This document shows positions 1 to 5,222 of a DNA stretch of 5,222 bases, piece by piece. Source of the DNA: Desulfobacterales bacterium (GTDB taxonomy: Bacteria > Desulfobacterota > DSM-4660 > Desulfatiglandales > JALVZP01); the NCBI GenBank assembly GCA_027037575.1, contig JALVZP010000022.1, positions 1 through 5,222 on the forward strand, written 5' to 3'. Under the pieces are notes generated by a model. That model was not told the DNA's origin. It did not search any database and saw only the letters and a list, made by a program, of their open reading frames with translations. Numbering within the stretch: the first letter of the stretch is position 1; each line of letters opens with the position of its first letter. A program made the translations under genes and the position numbers.

Positions 1-415
1 TGTTTATTGCAAGAAAAAGCGCCATAGCATCAGTTGCTTCTTCAGGATCTGGATTGAGCTTGTTTAGATCCTGCATTGCCCTTATTCCAAATGGTGTTGC
101 TGCATTTCCAAGTCCAAGCATATTTGCAGATATATTCATTATCATACTTCCCATTGCTGGATGATCTGGTGGGACATCTGGAAATAGCCTTGTCATTATA
201 GGTCTTACTAACCTGGATATGGTAACAAGTATTCCGCCTTCTTCTGCTACCTTCATAAGACCAAGAAATAGACTCATAACACCTATGAGCTTTATAGAAA
301 GATCTACTGCATTTGATGCAGAATCAATTATTGCCTTTGTTAGATCCTCCATATGATGGGTAAAGGCTGCACAGACAAAAGAGAGGGATATAAGGAGAAA
401 AAACACAATATTCAT
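1..415 (-). CDS. spmA: SpmA-like nucleoside-recognition (gate) domain membrane protein, N-terminal part only
   Basis: The first 138 codons are present and the rest lies beyond the left edge. The N-terminus is a hydrophobic segment (residues 2-18), followed by a second hydrophobic stretch (about 41-55) ending in GLMKVAEEGG. Then comes the most diagnostic block, residues 70-120, with RPIMTRLFPDVPPDHPAMG and GLGNAATPFGIRAMQDLNKLN-like sequence. This closely matches the Bacillus spore maturation protein SpmA as I remember it, and the nucleoside-recognition/gate domain family. In sporulating Firmicutes SpmA acts with SpmB in spore core dehydration. Homologues, often fused SpmA-SpmB proteins, occur in non-sporulating bacteria with no settled role. 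The ATG at 415-413 overlaps the TGA of the upstream hydrolase gene (ATGA), and a GGGAG stretch at 431-427 may serve as its ribosome site. Whether SpmB is fused or separate cannot be seen. Family assignment is firm; function in this organism is unknown. Confidence 0.88.
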   Translation of the reverse strand, partial: MNIVFFLLISLSFVCAAFTHHMEDLTKAIIDSASNAVDLSIKLIGVMSLFLGLMKVAEEGGILVTISRLVRPIMTRLFPDVPPDHPAMGSMIMNISANMLGLGNAATPFGIRAMQDLNKLNPDPEEATDAMALFLAIN

Positions 416-1143
416 ACCAGATATGGCTCCCACTGTGTTGCTGTCTTCAAGATATAGTCATGCTCTACGTTCTTAACTATCCTGTTGTGTCCCGGGAGAA
501 GGATCCTTACTTTTAGTCTGGCTAAAAGATAAAGAGATTCTTTGAGCTTTTCTCCACTTGCTCCAAAAAGATCAAATCTTCCTATGCTATAATCTGCATA
601 AACCACATCTCCTGAGATAAGTATCATCTTGTGGGGATTATAGAGCGCAATACTCCCCATGGAATGTCCTGGAACGTGTATAACACGCCATTTCATTCCG
701 CCAAGATTTAGATCTTCTCCTCCTTCAAGCTTTCTATCTACCTTAAATCTGAATTCTCCTGGCCTTATCCCAAACTGCATCTGAAACATCTGCCTGAACA
801 TTTCCATTCCATAGACTGTCCTTTCATCACCAGACTCAAGCTGTTCTGCCTCTAACCTGTGAACCCATAGCTCTAAATTAGGAATCCTTTCCTTTATCTC
901 CTTTAATGCACCTATATGATCCAGATGAGTATGTGTCATTATTATCCTTTTTATGTCCTTTAGTTCTATTCCGGCGTCTTTTAGTGCCTGCACCTTCTTT
1001 TTCCCTTTCCCAAAAAGCCCTGCATCTACTAAGGTAAGATCATGGGAGTCTGGCTCTCCAATTAAATAGACATGAGAATCTGGCATAAACTCATCTTCTC
1101 CGGGCAGGAAATATACACCTGTTACTACTTTTTCTAATTTCAT
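412..1143 (-). CDS. Metallo-beta-lactamase-fold hydrolase (glyoxalase II-like superfamily)
   Basis: A 243-residue single-domain cytoplasmic protein; no signal peptide or membrane segment is seen. The full metal-site set of the fold is visible: HTHLDH at residues 71-76 (H71, H73, D75, H76), H160 in VPGH, D179 in SGD and H219 in LLPGH. VDAG at 39-42 is the usual beta-strand before the metal loop. These residues predict a dinuclear metal hydrolase. The family includes hydroxyacylglutathione hydrolases, lactonases and other thioester or phosphoester hydrolases, and the sequence does not fix the substrate. A GTG at 1155 is an alternative in-frame start, but it sits inside the purine-rich stretch GAGGG that would be the ribosome site for the ATG at 1143, so I prefer 1143. 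The gene overlaps the SpmA-like gene by four bases, which argues for co-translation and perhaps a shared role. Confidence 0.9.
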   Translation of the reverse strand: MKLEKVVTGVYFLPGEDEFMPDSHVYLIGEPDSHDLTLVDAGLFGKGKKKVQALKDAGIELKDIKRIIMTHTHLDHIGALKEIKERIPNLELWVHRLEAEQLESGDERTVYGMEMFRQMFQMQFGIRPGEFRFKVDRKLEGGEDLNLGGMKWRVIHVPGHSMGSIALYNPHKMILISGDVVYADYSIGRFDLFGASGEKLKESLYLLARLKVRILLPGHNRIVKNVEHDYILKTATQWEPYLV

Positions 1144-1148
1144 CTTTT

Positions 1149-1153
1149 CCCTC
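1149..1153 (-). promoter_or_regulatory. Ribosome binding site that sets the hydrolase start
   Basis: On the minus strand, GAGGG lies five bases before the ATG at 1143. The competing GTG start at 1155 would place this ribosome site inside the coding region and has no comparable purine stretch in front of it. This decides for the shorter 243-residue protein. Confidence 0.65.
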
Positions 1154-1174
1154 ACATGATTTTTTGGTCTGAAA

Positions 1175-1180
1175 ATAATA
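1175..1180 (-). promoter_or_regulatory. Weak -10-like box for the hydrolase/SpmA-like genes
   Basis: Read on the minus strand, 1180-1175 is TATTAT, one plausible -10 hexamer about 32 bases before the hydrolase ATG. No good -35 lies at 16-18 bases. The nearest candidate, TTGCTT at 1200-1195, is only 14 bases away. The T-rich stretch upstream (complement of the A run) could bend or open the DNA. This is a weak call based on one hexamer. Confidence 0.2.
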
Positions 1181-1242
1181 TCTCAATAAAAAAAAAGCAA
1201 GCCAGAAATTGGGTATTTTTGGGACTTTGGGAAATTGAAGTG

Positions 1243-1264
1243 TTGAGTTTATTGAAAAACTCAA
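1243..1264. repeat. Perfect 8-bp inverted repeat (possible operator)
   Basis: TTGAGTTT at 1243-1250 and AAACTCAA at 1257-1264 are exact reverse complements separated by six bases. The element ends five bases before the candidate forward -35 box. A dyad at that spot is typical of a site bound by a dimeric regulator. The stem has only two G-C pairs and no T run follows it, so it makes a poor terminator. In such AT-rich DNA a chance origin is possible. Confidence 0.35.
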
Positions 1265-1269
1265 ATATA

Positions 1270-1298
1270 TTGACCTCAGAAAGATTGTTTTTCAAAAT
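1270..1298 (+). promoter_or_regulatory. Candidate sigma-70-type promoter for the plus-strand operon
   Basis: TTGACC at 1270-1275 matches the -35 consensus at five of six positions. After exactly 17 bases, CAAAAT at 1293-1298 matches the -10 consensus at four of six. Transcription would start near 1305, giving a leader of about 55 bases, too short for a typical riboswitch. A TATAAA at 1329-1334 is an alternative -10, but its nearest -35-like box (TTGTTT, 1308-1313) is only 15 bases away. Confidence 0.35.
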
Positions 1299-1347
1299 AT
1301 ACGGAACTTGTTTGTAATTCTGGTGGAATATAAATATACCAGCTTCC

Positions 1348-1354
1348 AAGGAGG
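1348..1354 (+). promoter_or_regulatory. Strong Shine-Dalgarno of the nitroreductase gene
   Basis: AAGGAGG, a near-perfect anti-16S match, lies six bases before the ATG at 1361. It is the strongest ribosome site in the window and supports this ATG as the start of the first gene of the operon. Confidence 0.85.
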
Positions 1355-1360
1355 AATCTT

Positions 1361-1903
1361 ATGAATGAGGTAATAAAGGTAATAAAGGAAAGAAGAAGTG
1401 TGAGAAACTTTAGAGAAGATCCAATAGAGGAGGAAAAGATTCCTCAGTTGCTTGAGGCGATCAGATGGTCTCCTTCATGGGCAAATACCCAATGCTGGGA
1501 GGTAATTCTCGTAAAGGATCCTGATATAAAGAAGGCACTTCAGGAGACACTTCCAAAAGGAAATCCAGCAAGGGATGCAGTCTATAAAGCACCTATTCTT
1601 TTTGTAATATGTGCTCAGTTAAAGAAGGCAGGATATTATAAAGGGTCTGCTCCAACAAAGTTTGGAGATTGGTTCATGTTTGATCTTGGTATTGCAACAC
1701 AATCGCTCTGTCTTGCAGCACACTCCTTAGGGCTTGGAACAGTAATTGTGGGTCTATTTGATCATGATAAGGCAAAGGAGATCCTGAATGTTCCTGAAGG
1801 ATATGAGGTAGTTGCAATTGTGCCAGTAGGATATCCTGAAAAGATCCCATCTGCTCCAAAGAGAAGAGAAATAAAAGAATTTGTGCATTATGATAAATTT
1901 TAA
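1361..1903 (+). CDS. Nitroreductase-family FMN oxidoreductase
   Basis: A 180-residue protein, the normal size for a compact nitroreductase. Residues 11-17 (RRSVRNF) form the N-terminal arginine/serine motif that binds the FMN phosphate. SPSWANTQCWE at 37-47 is the second flavin-contact region. FDLGIATQSLCLAAHSLGLG at 107-126 is the central helix, and VPVGYPEK at 154-161 is the C-terminal flavin motif. Such proteins work as homodimers with FMN and usually reduce nitro compounds, quinones or flavins with NAD(P)H; the physiological substrate is rarely known and is not predictable here. No signal peptide is seen, so it is cytosolic. It is the first gene of the plus-strand set, 12 bases before the aminotransferase. 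Codons 4-9 are an exact 9-base tandem duplication encoding VIK twice. Confidence 0.92.
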   Translation: MNEVIKVIKERRSVRNFREDPIEEEKIPQLLEAIRWSPSWANTQCWEVILVKDPDIKKALQETLPKGNPARDAVYKAPILFVICAQLKKAGYYKGSAPTKFGDWFMFDLGIATQSLCLAAHSLGLGTVIVGLFDHDKAKEILNVPEGYEVVAIVPVGYPEKIPSAPKRREIKEFVHYDKF

Positions 1904-1915
1904 AGAGGAAGTGAT

Positions 1916-3097
1916 ATGGGGGTATGCAAAAAGGTTAGTCTCTTTATAGAAAGGGCATCCTGGATAAGGAAGATGTTTGAGGAAGGGGAGGAGCTAAAAA
2001 GGCGTATCGGAGAAGAAAATGTATTTGATTTTAGTCTTGGAAACCCTGATATAGAACCACCAGACAGACTAAAAGAGGTAATTATTCAGCTTATGAGATC
2101 TGATGAAAAAGGGATGCACAGATATATGTCAAATGCTGGTTTTTGGGAGACAAGGAAGGCTGTTGCAGAATTTCTTTCTGAAGAAAGATCTGTAGAATTT
2201 TCTTTTGCTCAAGTAATAATGACAGTTGGGGCTGCTGGCGGTCTGAACGTGGTTTTAAAAAGCATACTCGATCCTGGTGATGAGGTAATTGTTCCAAGTC
2301 CATATTTCGTAGAATATGATTTTTATATGGACAATCATGGAGGAATATCAAAAAAGGTCAGGACAAATGATGACTTTTCATTAAACATAGATGCTATCTC
2401 ATCTGCTATAACATCTAATACAAAGGCAATAATAATAAATAACCCGAATAATCCTACAGGAAGGATTTATGGGGATGAGGAAATAAGAGGATTAGCAGAG
2501 GTCCTTGCCTATTTTAGTAACAAATATGGAAGACCAATATATCTGATATCAGATGAGCCATATAGAAGGCTTTCTTACGGAAAAAAAGTCCCTGATATAT
2601 TTGAATACTACAAAGAAAGTATCCTTGTTAATTCCTTTTCAAAGGATCTTTCTATTCCAGGAGAAAGGATAGGATATATTGCTATCCATCCTGAAATGCA
2701 TGAAGGAGATCATCTTATAAAGGCATTCACCTTTTGTAATAGGACTCTTGGATATGTAAATGCACCTGCAATTATGCAAAGAGCCATTCCTTATATACTA
2801 AGGGAGCCTGCTCCTGTAGAGATATTTAAAAGAAGAAGGGATCTTCTCTGTTCTGCCCTTAATTCTTTTGGATATGAACTCATCTGGCCTGATGGGACAT
2901 TTTATGTATTTCCAAGGTCTCCAATAAAGGATGATAGAAAGTTTGTTTCTTTATTGAGAGAAGAAAATATACTTGTTGTTCCTGGATCAGGATTTGGAGG
3001 AGATGGCTATTTCAGGATCTCATACTGTATGCCTGAGGAAAGGATAGAGAAGGCGTTAAATGGATTTAAAAAGGCATTATTAAAGGCAAGGAGTTAG
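1916..3097 (+). CDS. Class I/II PLP-dependent aminotransferase (aspartate aminotransferase superfamily)
   Basis: A 393-residue fold-type I aminotransferase of normal length. The active site is complete. VGAAGG at 104-109 binds the cofactor phosphate. NNPNNPTG at 175-182 holds the conserved Asn179. SDEPY at 212-216 supplies Asp213, which pairs with the pyridine nitrogen, and Tyr216. SFSKD at 240-244 carries the Schiff-base Lys243, GER at 249-251 holds a phosphate-binding Arg251, and Arg367 in FRISY should bind the substrate carboxylate. It transfers an amino group between an amino acid and a 2-oxo acid; aspartate, alanine, aromatic acids or methionine are all possible. The opening SWIRKMFEEG and FDFSLGNPD resemble a subgroup I recall from anaerobic bacteria, usually annotated only generically. 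The start follows AGAGGAAG at 1904-1911, just after the nitroreductase stop. The ribosome site of the next gene lies inside its 3' end. Confidence 0.93.
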   Translation: MGVCKKVSLFIERASWIRKMFEEGEELKRRIGEENVFDFSLGNPDIEPPDRLKEVIIQLMRSDEKGMHRYMSNAGFWETRKAVAEFLSEERSVEFSFAQVIMTVGAAGGLNVVLKSILDPGDEVIVPSPYFVEYDFYMDNHGGISKKVRTNDDFSLNIDAISSAITSNTKAIIINNPNNPTGRIYGDEEIRGLAEVLAYFSNKYGRPIYLISDEPYRRLSYGKKVPDIFEYYKESILVNSFSKDLSIPGERIGYIAIHPEMHEGDHLIKAFTFCNRTLGYVNAPAIMQRAIPYILREPAPVEIFKRRRDLLCSALNSFGYELIWPDGTFYVFPRSPIKDDRKFVSLLREENILVVPGSGFGGDGYFRISYCMPEERIEKALNGFKKALLKARS

Positions 3098-3100
3098 ACC

Positions 3101-3526
3101 ATGTATTCAAAGATGCTAATTCTTAGGTTTCCAAAAAAGAGGGTAGGAGAGCCTATAGTTGTAAATCTGGCGAAAAAATTTGATCTTACATTTAATATCC
3201 TTAAGGCAACCATATACCCAAGAAAAGAAGGTATTATGGTAATGGAGCTTAGTGGAGATAAGAAGAATTTTCAGAAAGGAATTAAGTATCTAAGGAGTCT
3301 TGGTGTTCAAATAGAAACAGTAGCACAGGAGATAAAAAAGGATGAAAATATATGCATACATTGTGGGATGTGCACAGCAGTTTGCCCTACAGGTGCACTT
3401 TATATAAAAAGGCCAGAAATGGAAGTGGTGTTTGATGATAAAAAGTGCAGTGCCTGTGAACTTTGTGTCATAGTATGTCCTGTAAAGGCAATGAAAGTAA
3501 GATTTAATGAGGAATCCTTCTATTAA
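3101..3526 (+). CDS. NIL-domain 4Fe-4S dicluster ferredoxin
   Basis: A 141-residue cytosolic protein in two parts. Residues 3-76 look like an NIL domain (Met/Asn-Ile-Leu type, also found at the C-terminus of methionine ABC transporter ATPases), with the pattern ILRFPK, PIVVNLAKKFDLTFNIL and a glycine-containing GIMVMELSG strand. Residues 85-127 hold two CxxCxxCxxxCP motifs (C85, C88, C91, C95; C116, C119, C122, C126), which should each bind a low-potential 4Fe-4S cluster. In methanogens and some sulfate reducers, NIL-ferredoxins act with a DUF39-type protein to make homocysteine from aspartate semialdehyde and sulfide; that partner is not in this window. The ATG follows AAGGAG at 3088-3093, which sits in the end of the aminotransferase gene. 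MtaB starts three bases after its stop, so it could also be an electron donor to that radical-SAM enzyme; this is inference. Confidence 0.92.
   Translation: MYSKMLILRFPKKRVGEPIVVNLAKKFDLTFNILKATIYPRKEGIMVMELSGDKKNFQKGIKYLRSLGVQIETVAQEIKKDENICIHCGMCTAVCPTGALYIKRPEMEVVFDDKKCSACELCVIVCPVKAMKVRFNEESFY
3509..3514 (+). promoter_or_regulatory. Distant, weak ribosome site before mtaB
   Basis: GAGGAA at 3509-3514 is the only purine-rich match near the mtaB ATG at 3530, but it is 15 bases away, too far for efficient initiation. With the previous stop only three bases before the ATG, mtaB is likely translated by ribosomes finishing the ferredoxin gene, tying the amounts of the two proteins together. 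Confidence 0.4.
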
Positions 3527-3529
3527 TCC

Positions 3530-4795
3530 ATGCCAAAATTCAAGGTTATTACCTTGGGATGCAAGGTAAATCAATATGAATCTGCCTATATTGAAGAAAC
3601 ACTAATAAAGAAAGGTTGGGAAAAAGCAGAAAAAGATGAAAGGGCAGATCTTGTTATAATAAATACCTGTATTGTCACTCAAAGGGCATCCCATCAATCC
3701 AGGCAGGAGATAAGAAGGGCCATAAGGGAAAATCCTGATGCAGAAATAGTAGTAACTGGATGCTATGCACAGGTATATCCAGAGGAATTAGAAAGGATAG
3801 AAGGAATAGGTCTTATTGTAGGAAATAAGGGGAAGGAGCTTATCCCAGAGCTTATAAAGGACATAAGATCAAGAAAGGTCTTTGTAGAAGGATTTTCCAA
3901 AAAAGAGCCTTTTCCCTTAATGAGGATCGAGAAATTCTTTGAGAAAAGCAGGGCATTTTTAAAGATACAGGATGGATGTGAGTCCTTTTGTAGCTACTGT
4001 ATTGTCCCCTATGCAAGGGGACCTTATAGGAGTATGGAGATAAGGGATGTGCTAAGTGCAATAGAGGATCTGACAGAAAAGGGATATAAAGAGGTCGTTC
4101 TTACAGGGATACATCTTGGAAAATACGGGGTGGATAAAGGAACATCCCTTGAGGAGTTTTTAAGGGAGATTGTAAAAAACAGATATCCTCTAAGGATAAG
4201 GCTAAGCTCTATTGAACCTAATGAGATTACAGATGGACTTATAGAGCTTATTTCTCAAGAAGAGATGATATGCAATCACTTCCATATTCCACTTCAAAGT
4301 GGAGATGATGAAATACTGAGAAAGATGAACAGGAAATATACAAGGAAACAGTTTTATGAGCTTGTAATGAAGATCTATAAGAAGATTCCACTTGTAGGCA
4401 TAGGAACAGATGTTATGGTAGGATTTCCTACAGAAGATGAGAAAGCATATAAAAACACAGTTCATCTTATAGAGGATCTCCCTATTACCTATCTTCATGT
4501 ATTCCCATATTCGGATAGACCAAATACAAAAGCGTTCCTTTTTAAGGAGAAGGTCCATCCAGAGATAATAAAAGAAAGGGCAAAAAGGCTTAGGGAGATA
4601 GGAAAGAAAAAGAGAAGGGAATTTATAGAAAGGTGTATTGGACATGTCTTTGATGTGATTATGGAATCAGAAAAGAAGGGGGTTACAGGAAATTACATAA
4701 AGGTGCTAATCAAAGAGGATATCACTCCAAGTGAGTATATAAGGGTAAGAATAGAAGGAAGAGAAGGAGATTTTGCCTTAGCGAATATATTATGA
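3530..4795 (+). CDS. mtaB: tRNA (N6-L-threonylcarbamoyladenosine(37)-C2)-methylthiotransferase
   Basis: A 421-residue radical-SAM methylthiotransferase that turns t6A37 into ms2t6A37 in tRNAs reading ANN codons, such as tRNA-Lys(UUU). The N-terminal domain (about 1-125) holds the auxiliary-cluster cysteines C11 (TLGCKVNQYES), C47 (NTCIVT) and C78 (TGCYAQ). The radical-SAM domain (about 140-365) has C150, C154 and C157 in CESFCSYC, then ARGPYRS, LTGIHLG, RLSSIEP, HFHIPLQSGDD and HVFPYSDR. The tail (about 370-421) fits a TRAM RNA-binding domain. The TLGCKVNQYE signature points to MtaB (YqeV) and away from MiaB (typically GCQMN) and RimO (typically LGCPKN). All six cluster cysteines are present, so the enzyme should be active. 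It consumes S-adenosylmethionine and needs electrons from a ferredoxin or flavodoxin. Its stop overlaps the start of the next gene. Confidence 0.95.
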   Translation: MPKFKVITLGCKVNQYESAYIEETLIKKGWEKAEKDERADLVIINTCIVTQRASHQSRQEIRRAIRENPDAEIVVTGCYAQVYPEELERIEGIGLIVGNKGKELIPELIKDIRSRKVFVEGFSKKEPFPLMRIEKFFEKSRAFLKIQDGCESFCSYCIVPYARGPYRSMEIRDVLSAIEDLTEKGYKEVVLTGIHLGKYGVDKGTSLEEFLREIVKNRYPLRIRLSSIEPNEITDGLIELISQEEMICNHFHIPLQSGDDEILRKMNRKYTRKQFYELVMKIYKKIPLVGIGTDVMVGFPTEDEKAYKNTVHLIEDLPITYLHVFPYSDRPNTKAFLFKEKVHPEIIKERAKRLREIGKKKRREFIERCIGHVFDVIMESEKKGVTGNYIKVLIKEDITPSEYIRVRIEGREGDFALANIL

Positions 4796-5222
4796 AAGGA
4801 ATAGCGTCTGTCTTCCTTGTCTTTTTAAGTGGGATAGGGCTTAATCTTACACCCTGTGTATATCCACTCATCCCGATTACTGTTTCCTATTTTGGGGGAA
4901 GATCTGGTAAGGCAAAAGGGAAACCTTACATTCACGGACTCTTCTATATCTTAGGGATAGCCATTACAAATTCTATACTTTCCCTTTTCGCAACAATGAC
5001 AGGAAATATACTTGGCTCATTTCTTCAAAATAGATATGTCCTGCTTTTCATCTCATTATTGCTTTTCCTTCTTTCTCTAAGCCTTTTTGGATACTGGGAG
5101 ATAAGGATACCTGTAGGGATAAGCAAGATATTATCCAGGCAGTTTTCTGGATATTCTAGCTCATTCCTTATAGGTCTTTTGTTTGGTATCTTTGCTGCAC
5201 CATGTGCAGGTCCACTCATAAT
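4792..5222 (+). CDS. CcdA/DsbD-family membrane thiol-disulfide transporter, N-terminal part only
   Basis: The first 143 codons are present before the right edge. The protein begins directly with a membrane segment, with no periplasmic domain in front. It holds LTPCVYPLIPI at 19-29 and APCAGP at 136-141. C22 and C138 are the proline-flanked cysteine pair that in CcdA and the DsbD beta domain carries electrons from cytosolic thioredoxin to the outside. Hydrophobic segments lie at about 5-33, 48-69, 82-100 and 124-143, matching the family's first four helices. Its targets would be apocytochrome c or periplasmic disulfide proteins. Whether a C-terminal thioredoxin domain follows is beyond the window. 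The ATG at 4792 overlaps the mtaB stop as ATGA and has no close ribosome site (the nearest AAGGAG is about 22 bases upstream), so translational coupling to mtaB is likely. Confidence 0.88.
   Translation, partial: MKGIASVFLVFLSGIGLNLTPCVYPLIPITVSYFGGRSGKAKGKPYIHGLFYILGIAITNSILSLFATMTGNILGSFLQNRYVLLFISLLLFLLSLSLFGYWEIRIPVGISKILSRQFSGYSSSFLIGLLFGIFAAPCAGPLI

Larger units (their letters stand above)
1144..1360. other. Divergent intergenic region between the two gene sets
   Basis: This 217-bp AT-rich gap separates genes reading away from each other, so it should hold both promoters. It contains a run of nine A (1188-1196), an inverted repeat (1243-1264), a candidate forward promoter (1270-1298) and a strong Shine-Dalgarno (1348-1354). 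ATTGA recurs at 1234, 1251 and 1269, spaced 17-18 bases apart, which may be chance. I see no RNA gene or convincing coding sequence in it. Confidence 0.6.

Noticed and set aside
1243..1264. The inverted repeat as a transcription terminator
   Set aside because: The stem is AT-rich, no T run follows on either strand, and no gene ends nearby.
1152..1349. A 65-codon minus-strand reading frame filling the divergent gap and ending next to the hydrolase start
   Set aside because: It opens with TTG, has no ribosome site, is low in complexity (runs of Phe from the A tract) and would overlie the candidate forward promoter and Shine-Dalgarno.
1299..1360. A riboswitch (for example SAM-responsive) ahead of the plus-strand operon
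   Set aside because: The predicted leader is only about 55 bases and shows no conserved stem pattern I recognise.
2091..2351. An 86-codon minus-strand reading frame inside the aminotransferase gene
   Set aside because: It is antisense to conserved cofactor-binding sequence, with a Gln/Leu-rich product typical of a shadow frame.
4202..4645. A 147-codon minus-strand reading frame inside mtaB
   Set aside because: It lies wholly opposite the strongly conserved MtaB coding sequence and its product is a Phe/Ile/Tyr-rich sequence without any recognisable motif.
3530..4795. MiaB or RimO as the identity of the methylthiotransferase
   Set aside because: The N-terminal TLGCKVNQYES, NTCIVT and GCYAQ motifs match MtaB rather than the typical MiaB or RimO signatures.

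Overview
The window suggests an AT-rich, probably thermophilic anaerobic bacterium. Arginine is written almost entirely with AGA/AGG, ATA is common for isoleucine, and the genes lean on low-potential redox chemistry (a 4Fe-4S ferredoxin with an NIL domain, a radical-SAM enzyme, an FMN nitroreductase, a membrane thiol-redox protein). This fits lineages such as Thermodesulfobacteriota (the former Deltaproteobacteria) or Nitrospirota. That placement is inference from style and gene content, because the window carries no phylogenetic marker such as rRNA.

The layout is two divergent gene sets around a gap of about 217 bp. On the minus strand, a complete metallo-beta-lactamase-fold hydrolase (412-1143) runs into an SpmA-like membrane protein cut by the left edge (1-415). 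The two overlap by four bases (ATGA), so they are probably translationally coupled. On the plus strand are five tightly packed genes: an FMN nitroreductase (1361-1903), a class I/II PLP aminotransferase (1916-3097), an NIL-domain dicluster ferredoxin (3101-3526), the tRNA methylthiotransferase MtaB (3530-4795), and a CcdA/DsbD-type membrane thiol-redox protein cut by the right edge (4792-5222). Gaps are 12, 3 and 3 bases and then a 4-base overlap, so one transcript is very likely. The gap between the two sets holds a candidate forward promoter with an 8-bp inverted repeat just upstream of it, and a weak -10-like box for the reverse set.

The plus-strand set has a loose sulfur/redox theme. MtaB inserts sulfur into tRNA and needs reducing electrons. 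The ferredoxin directly before it could supply them, or could instead serve homocysteine synthesis, as NIL-ferredoxins do elsewhere. The CcdA-like protein moves thiol reducing power across the membrane. Whether the nitroreductase and aminotransferase join a common pathway cannot be told from sequence alone. I see no mobile element, CRISPR array, RNA gene or clearly new defence or metabolic system. The most interesting point is the ferredoxin-MtaB-CcdA arrangement.
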